A stretch of 38,054 bases of DNA. Source: Salinivirgaceae bacterium (GTDB lineage: Bacteria; Bacteroidota; Bacteroidia; Bacteroidales; SZUA-534). Below are positions 9,178 through 18,376 of this stretch, piece by piece. Numbering within the stretch: position 1 is the stretch's first letter; each line of letters begins with the position of its first letter. The DNA lies in assembly GCA_017557605.1 (NCBI GenBank), contig JAFYYJ010000020.1, positions 1-38,054 on the forward strand, written 5' to 3'. A program made the translations under genes and the position numbers. The notes under the pieces were generated by a model. It searched no databases, had not been told where the DNA came from, and worked only from the letters and a program-made list of their open reading frames with translations.

Positions 9178-10011
9178 ATGCTTTCTTTCAAGCTGAACAA
9201 TGGCACAGAAATACCGAGCATCGGTTTCGGCACTTGGGCAATACCCGATTCCGATGAGGCGGTTGGCGCTGTGCGAACAGCTATCGAATGCGGCTTCCGG
9301 CACATCGATACCGCATCGCGCTACGAGAACGAGACAAGCGTGGGGCAAGCTATTGCCACATGCGGGGTTGAGCGCAGCCAGCTTTGGATTACAAGCAAGG
9401 CTTGGCCTGACGAATGCGGCTACGACAACCTTTTGCGTGCCTTTGACGCCTCGATGCGCCGCCTTGGACTTGATTATCTTGATTTGTACTTGATTCACTG
9501 GCCTGCGCCCCAATATTCCAATTGGCAACAGCGCAACGTCGACACGTGGCGGGCAATGGAGAAACTATATGCCGACGACCGCGTGCGTGCCATAGGAGTG
9601 AGCAACTTTTTGGAACATCACATGCAGCCGTTATTAGACAGCTGTCGCATAAAACCAATGGTTGACCAGCTTGAGATTCATCCCGGCTACGCGCAACAGC
9701 CGACAGTTGATTTCTGTCAGCTAAATGGGATTGCCGTTGAGGCGTGGAGTCCATTCGGGCGTGGCATTGTTTTTAAGAACGATACGCTAGTTCAGATATC
9801 CCAAAAATACGGCAAAAGCGTGGCACAGATTTGCATCCGTTGGTGCTTGCAGAAGGGTATAGTGCCGCTGCCAAAATCGGTAACGCCCGACCGCATTAAA
9901 AACAACCTTGAGGTTTTCGATTTCGAACTATCGCCAGCCGACATGCAGACAATCGACCAAATGCCGTGTTTTGGCTGGTCGGGGCAGCATCCGGATGAGG
10001 TGGAGTTGTGA
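9178..10011 (+). CDS. Aldo/keto reductase
   Basis: A 277-residue NADPH-dependent oxidoreductase with the single-domain (beta/alpha)8 barrel of the aldo/keto reductase superfamily. The catalytic tetrad is complete: Asp44 and Tyr49 in HIDTASRYEN, Lys74 in TSKAWPD and His107 in LIHWP. The cofactor-binding motifs GVSNF and PKSVTPDRIKNN are present. The length and the 2,5-diketo-gluconate reductase-like sequence place it in the soluble bacterial AKR5-type group, which reduces aldehydes and ketones; the substrate cannot be predicted. It is transcribed alone after the PorE-like gene and converges on the LRR gene at 10034 with 22 bp between the stop codons. Confidence 0.92.
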   Translation: MLSFKLNNGTEIPSIGFGTWAIPDSDEAVGAVRTAIECGFRHIDTASRYENETSVGQAIATCGVERSQLWITSKAWPDECGYDNLLRAFDASMRRLGLDYLDLYLIHWPAPQYSNWQQRNVDTWRAMEKLYADDRVRAIGVSNFLEHHMQPLLDSCRIKPMVDQLEIHPGYAQQPTVDFCQLNGIAVEAWSPFGRGIVFKNDTLVQISQKYGKSVAQICIRWCLQKGIVPLPKSVTPDRIKNNLEVFDFELSPADMQTIDQMPCFGWSGQHPDEVEL

Positions 10012-10033
10012 TTTAACGGGAACGGAAAATCAT

Positions 10034-12328
10034 TTACCACACCGCAACCTTCTTCGCCACGCCACCAATTCTCACAATATAAATACCTGAATCATTGACG
10101 GTTATTGTAGAGACATTACGCGCAACGTCTCTACCGACCAATCTTCCCATTGCATCATACACAAAAATGTCGTCGGTGGCATTTTCAACCACAATGGTGC
10201 GGCCTTGGACGTAAATATTTATGTTGGCAAATTGTTCGGTTACAGAGGTTTCGGTGCTATTTTTGGGCACGTACGTTTCAATTCCGCGATACTCGTTGTC
10301 AAGATTCATCATCGTGGTGTTTATCGGTTCCCAAAGGTAGAACCAGCCATCGTAGTCGCCGTTCCAACCAAACAGCAAATGAACTTGAAATTTGCCGCCA
10401 GCATATCGTGCTCCGTCAACCACCATGGCGTGGTCGTGGCTCTTGTCGGCAATGTAGCAATGAATCATCATTGGATGGTTTTCAGAAAGCTCATTTTCAA
10501 TTAGTTGTTCCATTTCTGCCTTCTCGATTTTCGATGGATATTCATATACTTTGCGCTCAACATCGAAGTTTTCAACCACTTTTTTCGACGACACGGCATA
10601 AATGTAACGCGAAGTTTCAAGTTTGTTTTCCTGCGGCGTGTTCTCCGTCAGTTCGTTCTCAACTTTTGAGAGGTCGATTGTCATATTTTTCGGCAGAAGT
10701 TTGTGATACAGAAGGATTTGCGCAATGGCAAGATTGCCGCAACCCATAAATGTATCATCGGTAAAGGCAAGCCTGTAGTCGCCGTTTTGATTCCAATGCG
10801 TTTTTAAATTCAAAAATGCGTAATCGCTTACATCAGAAGTATTTGCAGATTTTATCAAACGAATGTACCTAACCTTCTCCGACGCACTTTTGCCGTATGT
10901 TCCGTTTGGCAATTCAAAGTATGACGAGTTTTCGCTGTCGCCATTGTTCATCCAATACGAACCATTGTGCGGCTCCGAAACCACACCCGCTTTTTTGAAA
11001 ACCGACAATTGACTGACCGTCGGCAATGTCCATTCCTCGCCAGTTATTTGCGAGTAGGCTTTGGCAACCACAAGAGCGTCGGTATGATTCCACATGCCCA
11101 AATACGGACTCAATTCATAGCGGTCGCCGTCAGCTTCCACAACAAGGTTTTCGGAAACTGTGCGGACAATTGCCACTCCATATTGCGCCGAAAGTCCGTC
11201 GGTACTGTTATGATATGTTTTCCCGTCGGAAAAATCCATGAACCAGACGTACGGCGAGTTTTTCAGCCCGTCGCGAGTCAAAGACCAGTAACGTGCTGTG
11301 CCAAAATCAATTCCAAGATTGTCTTTCTCGTTGTAAATCAGCGTCAATTCTTCGGACGAAGGTAGCCGCCAATCGGAAAATCCTCCACCGTTTTCGTTCA
11401 AAGCGGCAGTTTTTGCGGCATCCCAGTCGAACGTTCCATCCAAAAGTTTCACTTCGAGATAGGTGCTGTTAGCCTCGTAAGCATAAAAGATTTTTCCACC
11501 GCCAGGGCCGTTGTCGCCCACAGCATACGCATTTCCCGATTGTGGCGTATGCACATTGGCGAAATGCATAAATTCATTATCAGCCAGCAACTTATCAACT
11601 GTTAAGGTTAATTCTTCAAGATTCAGTTCGCCATCGCCCACAGCCTCGAATTTGTAATTGTTTTCCACGGCGTACTTGTGAGCCTCGGAGCCTGCGGTTA
11701 CAATGAGTGTCGTATTTTTCGAAAATGCCAAATAATCAATGGTTTTCACACTTTCGGGAATCACAATTTCCATCAATTTACTGCACGACGAAAACGCCTC
11801 ACGACCTATTTCCTCAACGCCTTCACCTAATGTAAGTCCTTCAATGCCAGTGCAATTTCTAAAAGCCATATCGCCAATTTTCTTCACACTGCCAGGGATT
11901 TTCATTTCCGTAAGCGAAACGCAATTATTGAAAGCATATTCTTCAATTTCTTGAACGCCCTCATTTATAATTACTTTGCTTAATTTTTCGGAACTTGTGA
12001 AACACGCATACGGAATGGCTTCCACTGTTGATGAGAACGTGATTTCTTCCAACTCTTTGCATTGATAAAATGCTTGATTGTCAACCGTTTTCACACCATC
12101 GGGGAGAATAAAAATTTTCAAATTCGTTTCGCGAAACGCATTTTGCCCGATTCGTGTCAACGACGACGGCAATACAACGCTCGTGAAATCAGTTTGTCCA
12201 CGATATGCCCAGTTTGGGATTTCGGTTGTGCCTTCGTCAATATAGAGAATGCTGTCGATAATCGTTTGCCCTGCAAGCGAGCCAATTGCCAACAAAAACG
12301 ATAGTATTGAAGCGATTATCTTTTTCAT
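10034..12328 (-). CDS. Secreted LRR protein with C10 cysteine protease domain and T9SS-type C terminus
   Basis: A 764-residue secreted protein, last in the five-gene cluster. Domains in order: signal peptide MKKIIASILSFLLAIGSLAG; BspA-type LRR_5 repeats (about 25-215); a DUF1566/Lcl-like domain (about 255-395, YWSLTRDG and WRLPSSEEL); a second, similar segment (about 396-505, EEWTLPTVSQL); a streptopain-like (C10) domain (about 510-690); and a sorting domain (about 696-764) ending GIYIVRIGG. In C10 proteases the nucleophile lies in a GCxxTAxAQI motif; here it is GCGNLAIAQIL with Cys530. The His is in DHAMVVDG (His633), and the Trp-rich motif reads FGWNGDYDGWF rather than NWGWGG, so activity is likely but not sure. 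It starts 3 bp after the preceding gene's stop. Confidence 0.8.
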   Translation of the reverse strand: MKKIIASILSFLLAIGSLAGQTIIDSILYIDEGTTEIPNWAYRGQTDFTSVVLPSSLTRIGQNAFRETNLKIFILPDGVKTVDNQAFYQCKELEEITFSSTVEAIPYACFTSSEKLSKVIINEGVQEIEEYAFNNCVSLTEMKIPGSVKKIGDMAFRNCTGIEGLTLGEGVEEIGREAFSSCSKLMEIVIPESVKTIDYLAFSKNTTLIVTAGSEAHKYAVENNYKFEAVGDGELNLEELTLTVDKLLADNEFMHFANVHTPQSGNAYAVGDNGPGGGKIFYAYEANSTYLEVKLLDGTFDWDAAKTAALNENGGGFSDWRLPSSEELTLIYNEKDNLGIDFGTARYWSLTRDGLKNSPYVWFMDFSDGKTYHNSTDGLSAQYGVAIVRTVSENLVVEADGDRYELSPYLGMWNHTDALVVAKAYSQITGEEWTLPTVSQLSVFKKAGVVSEPHNGSYWMNNGDSENSSYFELPNGTYGKSASEKVRYIRLIKSANTSDVSDYAFLNLKTHWNQNGDYRLAFTDDTFMGCGNLAIAQILLYHKLLPKNMTIDLSKVENELTENTPQENKLETSRYIYAVSSKKVVENFDVERKVYEYPSKIEKAEMEQLIENELSENHPMMIHCYIADKSHDHAMVVDGARYAGGKFQVHLLFGWNGDYDGWFYLWEPINTTMMNLDNEYRGIETYVPKNSTETSVTEQFANINIYVQGRTIVVENATDDIFVYDAMGRLVGRDVARNVSTITVNDSGIYIVRIGGVAKKVAVW
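10107..10134. repeat. In-frame REP-like palindrome in a sorting domain (copy 1, imperfect)
   Basis: A 28-base palindrome with half site GTAGAGACATTACG followed by CGCAACGTCTCTAC; two bases in one half differ from the perfect copies at 12405 and 21693. It encodes RDVARNVST of the T9SS-type C-terminal domain. Confidence 0.8.
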
Positions 12329-12331
12329 GTT

Positions 12332-15331
12332 TTATTCCACAAATATTTTCTTTGCCAATCCACCAATTTTAACAATATAAACACCTGAATCATTGACGGT
12401 TATTGTAGAGACGTTGCGCGCAACGTCTCTACCGACCAATCTTCCCATTGCATCATACACAAAAATGTCGTCGGTGGCGTTTTCAACCACAATGTTTTTT
12501 CCGACGGTGTAGATGTTTGTGTTGGTAATTTGTTCTGTTACAGCTGTTTCCGCATCTTCTCCTTCACTGTTTTTTATTTTGAACGTTAGATTGTTTTCGA
12601 TTGCGTATGTGTGTGCGTAACTGTCTTTTTCCACAACCCATACAACATTTTTCGATGTTATGTTTTTGCCAATCATTGTAACGCTTTCTGGAATCACAAT
12701 CGTGTCAATTCCAGTGTTGTAAAACGCATTATTATCGATTTTCCGCACTCCGTCCTCAATCACCACCGTCTTCAAATCTTTGCAGTCGGCAAATGCTTCT
12801 TTGCCAATCAGTTTGATATTTGCAGGAATGGTGATTTCGGTCAGTCCTGAACTTTTGAAAAGCTTGGTGTTCAGTTCGCGCAAGCTGTTGGGGATTTCAA
12901 CCGAAGTAAGCGATGTGCAGTTTTGGAACGCCGCATCGCCGATTTCCTTCACGCTGCTGGGAATGGTTATTGTTTTCAACTCCTCACATGAATGAAATGC
13001 CAGTTTCTTTATTATCGTAACAGATGAAGGAATTTCCACGTTTTCAATTTTTGTGCCGTAAAAGGCTGAATTTGTGACTACTTCAACAGACGACGGAATT
13101 ACAACTTTTGTAAAATCAGTCTGCTCCTTATGTGAATCAGCAAGAGGAATTCCTTCTGTAATGTAGAGAATGCTGTCTATAACAACATCATCGGGAATGT
13201 CGGGCAAATAAAGTTCATCGTAAGAGAATATGTTTGAGTTGAAAAATAACTTGCCTTCAAGATAGGGTGGAGTTCCCTTTTTAAATTCTTCTTTATATAC
13301 TAGGTTGCCGATTCCTGGCCAATCCAAATTATATGGTGCAGGGCGTCCATCGTTGCACATATTTCCGTCCTCGTGTCCCCAACCCATATTATGCGAGTGC
13401 TCATGCCAAAAACTATTCCCTGTCCCACAAGAAAGGCCTAAAAGCCATGTATTATCCAACCATATTGCTTGTCCTCCTGCCACACTTAATCCACCCTCAC
13501 ATCTTCCGAGCATAATTGACCATTTCGATGCTTTTTTCAAAAGGTTATCCATTTGCTCCTTCGTAAGAAATTCAGTGAGTTCCTCGTTTGTCACAAGTGT
13601 CTTTTCTTCTACCGCTTGATAGCAACGTGCGGCATATTCGGGACTTCCTGCTATATAAGCCACGTTGTATATGCCTGCAATATATTCCCTCGCAAAGACA
13701 GGTCGCATCGGTCTGATTAAATCGTTCTTATATTTTTCTGGTCGATAAATTCGTCCGTCATACGATATTGACCATTCTGTCGGAATGGAAACAAGTCGTT
13801 TGTAAAAAGCATCGTCAGTGGTAATCGTGAAATTTTCAACGCTATCGGTAAGAAAATCAAAGTCGCACAACACGGTACGAGTCAGCGGTTGAATGGTTTT
13901 GTTGCTGATAAGAATTTTGCCGTTTTTGTCGGTAACTGTAACATTCTCACACGGATAGAGCATGAACGATGTAAGGACAAGTTTGTTGTCAACTTCTTCC
14001 AATTTCAGCGGTTGCTGTATCACATATTTATACGAAGTCCAATTGGCATACGAATCGTCGTCGCACAAAATTCGGGTGAAATCTTCCTCAATCTTCTTAG
14101 AAGCGTCTTTGGTGTAAACGTTCAAATCAGCAAGAACACTGCACAGATAGTAGCCGTTAGCCTTTGCCCACGTGTCGGCGAAGGTGTTGCGTTTTGCACG
14201 CAAGGTCAGATTATCGGCAAATGTGCCCGAAACGATTTCCGTAACGCCAGGCCCGATGTCAACAGACTGCAGATTCGGACAGTTCTTGAAATAATCGGTA
14301 GAAACATTGCCATTTATACTGACTTTCAACGCCGTTTCGCCCGAATAGGCGGAATACGGCTGTGTGTAATCAATGTTGTACGAGCAACGGCTTTTCACAT
14401 ATTCCTCGGCATAACTGCCCTGCACAACCGTCCACACCGCCTCACCATTTGTAACGCCATTGTTGGCGGCCAAGGTGTCCACCGAGTTCGGAACATAGAT
14501 GTACAGTTTTCGGTACGTGTTAAATGCGTAAGAATCAATTTCTTTCACACCTTCTTCGAGTATGGCTTTTTCGAGGTGCGAGCAGTAGAATGCCGAATTT
14601 TTAATGATTTGGACACTTCCAGGAATGGTAACTTCACGGACATTGGTGCCAAAGAACGCTTGTTTTCCGATTTCTGTAACGGTATTTGGGATGACAACCT
14701 TTGTAAAGGCTTTGGCATAAATGTAGGCGTCGCCTTTAATGACAGTTGTACCTGGCTTTATGTAGAGAACGCTGTCCTCGATAATGTCGCGTGTGGCTGT
14801 GGCAAGCCATTGCTCGCGGCTCTGTTTCGGTGGGTTGTCGGTAAAAGCAAGACGTGAATCTTTGCAGAAATATGTGTGTGCCTCGGTATATCGGTCAACT
14901 TTGATTGTTGTCAGATTGTCGCACTCGGAAAGCGAATAATCGCCAAATTTGGTAATGGTTGACGGAATGGTGATTTCCGTGAGGCTCACGCAGCTTTTGA
15001 AAAGCCTGTAACTCAAATTGGTAAGACCTTCGTGCAAGGTTACTTTTGTGAGCGACGAATCATTTTGGAACACTGCATTGCCAATCGAGTCAACAGAAGC
15101 CGGAATCTCAATTTCCTTGAGTTTTGTGCAATTATGGAATGCGAGTCCGTTGATTACCGTCACCGATGACGGTATCACTACTTTGTTGAAATCCGTTCTT
15201 CCATAGTAGGCTTTGTAAGCAATCTCGGTGGTGCCTTCGTTGATATAAAGAACGCTATCGGTGATGGTTTGTGCCAGCAACGAACCAGCCGACAACGAAA
15301 CCGCAAATGCAAGAGCCACAATCTTTCTCAT
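12332..15331 (-). CDS. Secreted LRR protein with zincin-type protease domain and T9SS-type C terminus
   Basis: A 999-residue secreted protein, fourth gene in the cluster. It has a signal peptide (MRKIVALAFAVSLSAGSLLA), BspA-type LRR_5 blocks at about 25-165 and 185-300, a central region of about 350 residues, a third LRR block (about 717-905) and a C-terminal sorting domain (about 930-999). The central region contains HEHSHNMGWGH at 643-653, an exact HExxHxxGxxH zinc-binding motif of the metzincin class (seen for example in M12 and M66 peptidases), followed by EDGNMC. The protease domain is thus inserted between LRR blocks. ATG 15331 was chosen; the longer frame would use TTG at 15337. It lies 10 bp after the preceding gene and 3 bp before the next. 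Its C-terminal 120 codons are nearly identical in DNA to its upstream neighbour. Confidence 0.8.
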   Translation of the reverse strand: MRKIVALAFAVSLSAGSLLAQTITDSVLYINEGTTEIAYKAYYGRTDFNKVVIPSSVTVINGLAFHNCTKLKEIEIPASVDSIGNAVFQNDSSLTKVTLHEGLTNLSYRLFKSCVSLTEITIPSTITKFGDYSLSECDNLTTIKVDRYTEAHTYFCKDSRLAFTDNPPKQSREQWLATATRDIIEDSVLYIKPGTTVIKGDAYIYAKAFTKVVIPNTVTEIGKQAFFGTNVREVTIPGSVQIIKNSAFYCSHLEKAILEEGVKEIDSYAFNTYRKLYIYVPNSVDTLAANNGVTNGEAVWTVVQGSYAEEYVKSRCSYNIDYTQPYSAYSGETALKVSINGNVSTDYFKNCPNLQSVDIGPGVTEIVSGTFADNLTLRAKRNTFADTWAKANGYYLCSVLADLNVYTKDASKKIEEDFTRILCDDDSYANWTSYKYVIQQPLKLEEVDNKLVLTSFMLYPCENVTVTDKNGKILISNKTIQPLTRTVLCDFDFLTDSVENFTITTDDAFYKRLVSIPTEWSISYDGRIYRPEKYKNDLIRPMRPVFAREYIAGIYNVAYIAGSPEYAARCYQAVEEKTLVTNEELTEFLTKEQMDNLLKKASKWSIMLGRCEGGLSVAGGQAIWLDNTWLLGLSCGTGNSFWHEHSHNMGWGHEDGNMCNDGRPAPYNLDWPGIGNLVYKEEFKKGTPPYLEGKLFFNSNIFSYDELYLPDIPDDVVIDSILYITEGIPLADSHKEQTDFTKVVIPSSVEVVTNSAFYGTKIENVEIPSSVTIIKKLAFHSCEELKTITIPSSVKEIGDAAFQNCTSLTSVEIPNSLRELNTKLFKSSGLTEITIPANIKLIGKEAFADCKDLKTVVIEDGVRKIDNNAFYNTGIDTIVIPESVTMIGKNITSKNVVWVVEKDSYAHTYAIENNLTFKIKNSEGEDAETAVTEQITNTNIYTVGKNIVVENATDDIFVYDAMGRLVGRDVARNVSTITVNDSGVYIVKIGGLAKKIFVE
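12405..12432. repeat. In-frame REP-like palindrome in a sorting domain (copy 2, perfect)
   Basis: A perfect 28-base palindrome: half site GTAGAGACGTTGCG followed by its exact reverse complement. It encodes RDVARNVST within the C-terminal domain, in the same codon frame as copies 1 and 4. Confidence 0.9.
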
Positions 15332-15341
15332 AATCAATTAA

Positions 15342-18300
15342 TTATTTAATAACAATTTTCCTTGTCATATCCCCTGTTTTCACAATATAAACACCTGATT
15401 CATTGACGCAAATTTCGGTGGAAACGTTGCGTGTGGCATCCCTACATAACAATCGCCCCATAACATCATAAATACGGATTTCGTCGGTGGCATTTTCAAC
15501 CACAATGGTGCGGCCTGCGGCGTATATGTTTATGTTGGTAAATTGTTCGGTTACAGAGGTTTCGAGGTTATTATTTTCTCCTTCGTTCTGGTTACCGTTT
15601 TCGGTTTTTATTCTGAAAGTCATATTATTCTCTTCGGCGAATTTGTGTGCGTAACTGTCTTTTTCCACAACCCATACAACGTTTTTCGATGTTATGTTTT
15701 TGCCAATCATTGTAACACTTTCTGGAATCACAATCGTATCAATTCCTGTGTTCGAAAACGCATTGTCGCCGATTTTCCGCACTCCGTCCTCAATCACCAC
15801 GGTTTTCAAATTCTGGCAGTCGGCAAATGCTTCTTTGCCAATAACTTTAACCGTGCTTGGAATGGTGATTTCTGTTAGTCCCGAAGCCTTAAACAGTCTG
15901 TAATTTATTTCTCGTAGGCTATTGGGTATTTCCACCGAAGTAAGCGCGGTGCAGTTTTGAAAAGCAGCGTTGCCGATTGACTTCACGCTGTTGGGAATGG
16001 TTATTGATGCCATCCCTTCGCACGAATTAAATGCTTCTTTTTCAATTTTCTTAATACTTGAAGGCAATTCTATTTCTTCGATTTTTGTGCCAGAGAAAGC
16101 AGAACTATAAATTACTTCCACTGACGAAGGAAGCACAACTTTAGTAAAGTCAGTTTGATTTTTGTAAGATTCCACACGAGGCATCCCCTCACCGATATAG
16201 AGAACGTTGTTTATAACAGTATCCGCTTCGGGTTCGGGAGCATTGAGATATTCGCCCGAAAAATTCTTCGAATTGAAAAATGCTGTTCCCCCATTGTATG
16301 GTGTGGTTCCTTTTTCATATTCTTCTTGATATAAAATACTGCCAATTTTCGGCCAGTCCACATTGAATGGCTCGGGACGGCCATCGTTACACATATTACC
16401 ATCCTCGTGCCCCCAGCCCATATTATGCGAAAATTCATGCCAAAAACCGTTGGGAGTGCCTTGTGAAAGGCCTAAAATCCAATGATTATCCAAATAAATT
16501 GAAGCTCCGCCAGCTACCCCAAATCCGTCTTTACATTTCATAAGAACAATTGAACAATTCAACGATTTTTCCAACAATTCTTCCATCTGTTCTTTCGTCA
16601 AGAATTCTGTCAGTTCTTCATTTGTTGCAAGGGTTTTGTTTTCAACCGCTTCGTAACAACGAGCCGCATATTCTGGCAGACCAAAAATATAGGCCACATT
16701 ATATATGCCTGCAATATACTCGCGGGCATGAACAGGTTTCAAATTCACGGGTGGATGAGGGCTGCTATTAAAAGAGATGGTCCATTTTGTCGAAATAGAG
16801 ACAAGTCGTTGATAAAAAGCATCGTTGGTTGTAAGCGTGTAATGCTCAACGCTGTCTTCTAAAAAATCAAAATCACACAATACGGTTCGCGTCAACGGAT
16901 AGATTGTTTTGTTGCTGATGAGTTTATTCCCTTCTTTGTCTGTAACTGTAACATTCTCACACGGATATAGCATAAACGACGTCAGCACGAGTTTGTCATC
17001 GATTTCTTCCAACTTCAGTGGTTCCTGTATTTTGAATTTGTAAGAATTTAAGTTTAAATAAGAATCATCGTCGCACAAAATTCGTGTGAAATCCTCTTTA
17101 ATCTGTTTCGAAGCGTCTTTTGAATAATAATTCAAATCGGCAAGCACGCCGCACAGATAGTAACCATTCTCTTTTGCCCACGTATCGGCAAACGAGCCGC
17201 TTTTCATGCGGATGATTGTATTCGGATGAAATGCATTTTCACCGATTTCAGTAATATCGTTGTTCAGGTCAATCTGTTCAAACGCCAAATTCTGGAACAA
17301 TCCTGCTTTGATTGTTATGTTGTCGGAAATGGCCAAATACTTCAAATCAATACTATCGGCATGTTCCATATCTATGCCGATAATATCAACTTTATTGCCG
17401 TTATCCGTTACAATGCGATACGCTTCGCTTCCTAACCAACAATGGAACATTCTTGTAGATTTATTTTCTGTCAGAATATTCTCCTTTTTGATTGATTGAA
17501 TCGACTTTGGCAATGTAACCGATTGTAGTTTGGGACAATCAACAAACGCATACACAGTCAGTTTCTGCACGCCTTCCTCAAACACAATTTCTTCAAGATT
17601 CGTACAGCCTGCAAACGCCCAGTCGCCGATGTTTTTGACATTTCCTGGAATAACAACTTTCGTCAAGCCTGTACAATTACGGAAGGCCGAAGTTCCGATT
17701 GTGGTGATTTCGGTAGTTGTATCTTTGAATATAATCTCAGTAATCTCTTGATTATCTTTGTATTGATTGTTGTTGATTTTCGTCACACCAAGACCGACAT
17801 ACAGAATACCTTCGTCAATAATATTGTATTTCGATGAGGCAATCCATTGCTCTTTTGTTTGTGTGGGCTCGTTGTCAGTAAGTTTCATTCGAGGGTCGGT
17901 GTTGTAAAACGCATGGGCTTCGCTATATTTAGTAACCATGATTGTGGTAAGATTGTTGCAATTAGCGAACAATTCGTTTCCAAATTCCGTCACGGTCGAT
18001 GGTATTGTGATTTCTTTGATTGCCGTACTATTGAACAAACTGTAACTCAAATTGGTAAGACCTTCGTGTAGTGTAACTTTTGTGAGTGCCGAATCGTTTT
18101 GAAACGCAGCATTGCCAATTGTTGTTACCGATGCAGGAATTTCGATTTCTTCAAGATTCGTGCAGCTATGGAACGCAAGACTGCCGATTTTTGTAACCGA
18201 CGAAGGAATCACCACTTTTTTGAATGTTTTTTTCCCGTAGTAGGCCTGCCCTTTTATTTCGGTTGTTCCTTCGTTGATATACAGCACGCTGTCAACAATG

Positions 18301-18365
18301 GTTTGCGCCGCCAACGAGCCAGCCGACAACAAAACCGCAAATGTAAGAGCCACAACCTTTTTCAT
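15342..18365 (-). CDS. Secreted LRR protein with zincin-type protease domain and T9SS-type C terminus
   Basis: A 1007-residue paralogue of the genes at 12332 and 21620, third in the cluster. Signal peptide MKKVVALTFAVLLSAGSLAA; LRR_5 blocks at about 25-175 and 185-385; a central protease region with HEFSHNMGWGH at 643-653 (HExxHxxGxxH), followed by EDGNMCNDGRPEP; a third LRR block (about 725-910); an Asn/Glu-rich linker; and a sorting domain (about 938-1007) ending SGVYIVKTGDM. The zinc motif is at the same residue number as in the neighbour at 12332, and the two share long stretches of near-identical DNA around 12613-12715 and 15650-15750. ATG 18365 was chosen over the upstream TTG at 18371. 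The gene lies 11 bp after the preceding one. Substrate unknown. Confidence 0.8.
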   Translation of the reverse strand: MKKVVALTFAVLLSAGSLAAQTIVDSVLYINEGTTEIKGQAYYGKKTFKKVVIPSSVTKIGSLAFHSCTNLEEIEIPASVTTIGNAAFQNDSALTKVTLHEGLTNLSYSLFNSTAIKEITIPSTVTEFGNELFANCNNLTTIMVTKYSEAHAFYNTDPRMKLTDNEPTQTKEQWIASSKYNIIDEGILYVGLGVTKINNNQYKDNQEITEIIFKDTTTEITTIGTSAFRNCTGLTKVVIPGNVKNIGDWAFAGCTNLEEIVFEEGVQKLTVYAFVDCPKLQSVTLPKSIQSIKKENILTENKSTRMFHCWLGSEAYRIVTDNGNKVDIIGIDMEHADSIDLKYLAISDNITIKAGLFQNLAFEQIDLNNDITEIGENAFHPNTIIRMKSGSFADTWAKENGYYLCGVLADLNYYSKDASKQIKEDFTRILCDDDSYLNLNSYKFKIQEPLKLEEIDDKLVLTSFMLYPCENVTVTDKEGNKLISNKTIYPLTRTVLCDFDFLEDSVEHYTLTTNDAFYQRLVSISTKWTISFNSSPHPPVNLKPVHAREYIAGIYNVAYIFGLPEYAARCYEAVENKTLATNEELTEFLTKEQMEELLEKSLNCSIVLMKCKDGFGVAGGASIYLDNHWILGLSQGTPNGFWHEFSHNMGWGHEDGNMCNDGRPEPFNVDWPKIGSILYQEEYEKGTTPYNGGTAFFNSKNFSGEYLNAPEPEADTVINNVLYIGEGMPRVESYKNQTDFTKVVLPSSVEVIYSSAFSGTKIEEIELPSSIKKIEKEAFNSCEGMASITIPNSVKSIGNAAFQNCTALTSVEIPNSLREINYRLFKASGLTEITIPSTVKVIGKEAFADCQNLKTVVIEDGVRKIGDNAFSNTGIDTIVIPESVTMIGKNITSKNVVWVVEKDSYAHKFAEENNMTFRIKTENGNQNEGENNNLETSVTEQFTNINIYAAGRTIVVENATDEIRIYDVMGRLLCRDATRNVSTEICVNESGVYIVKTGDMTRKIVIK
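15418..15445. repeat. Decayed palindrome at the same sorting-domain site
   Basis: At the position of the palindromes in the other four genes, this one has a non-palindromic relative: one half resembles the GTAGAGACGTTGCG type (GTGGAAACGTTGCG) and the other the type at 18461 (TCCCTAC). It encodes RDATRNVST. It may be a decayed or recombinant copy. Confidence 0.45.
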
Positions 18366-18376
18366 AATCAATGGTT

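Noticed and set aside
13889..14857. A 322-codon plus-strand frame within the LRR-protease gene at 12332
   Set aside because: The reverse strand encodes continuous LRR and protease sequence with a signal peptide. The plus-strand translation has no start context or motif and is a shadow of the repetitive LRR codons.
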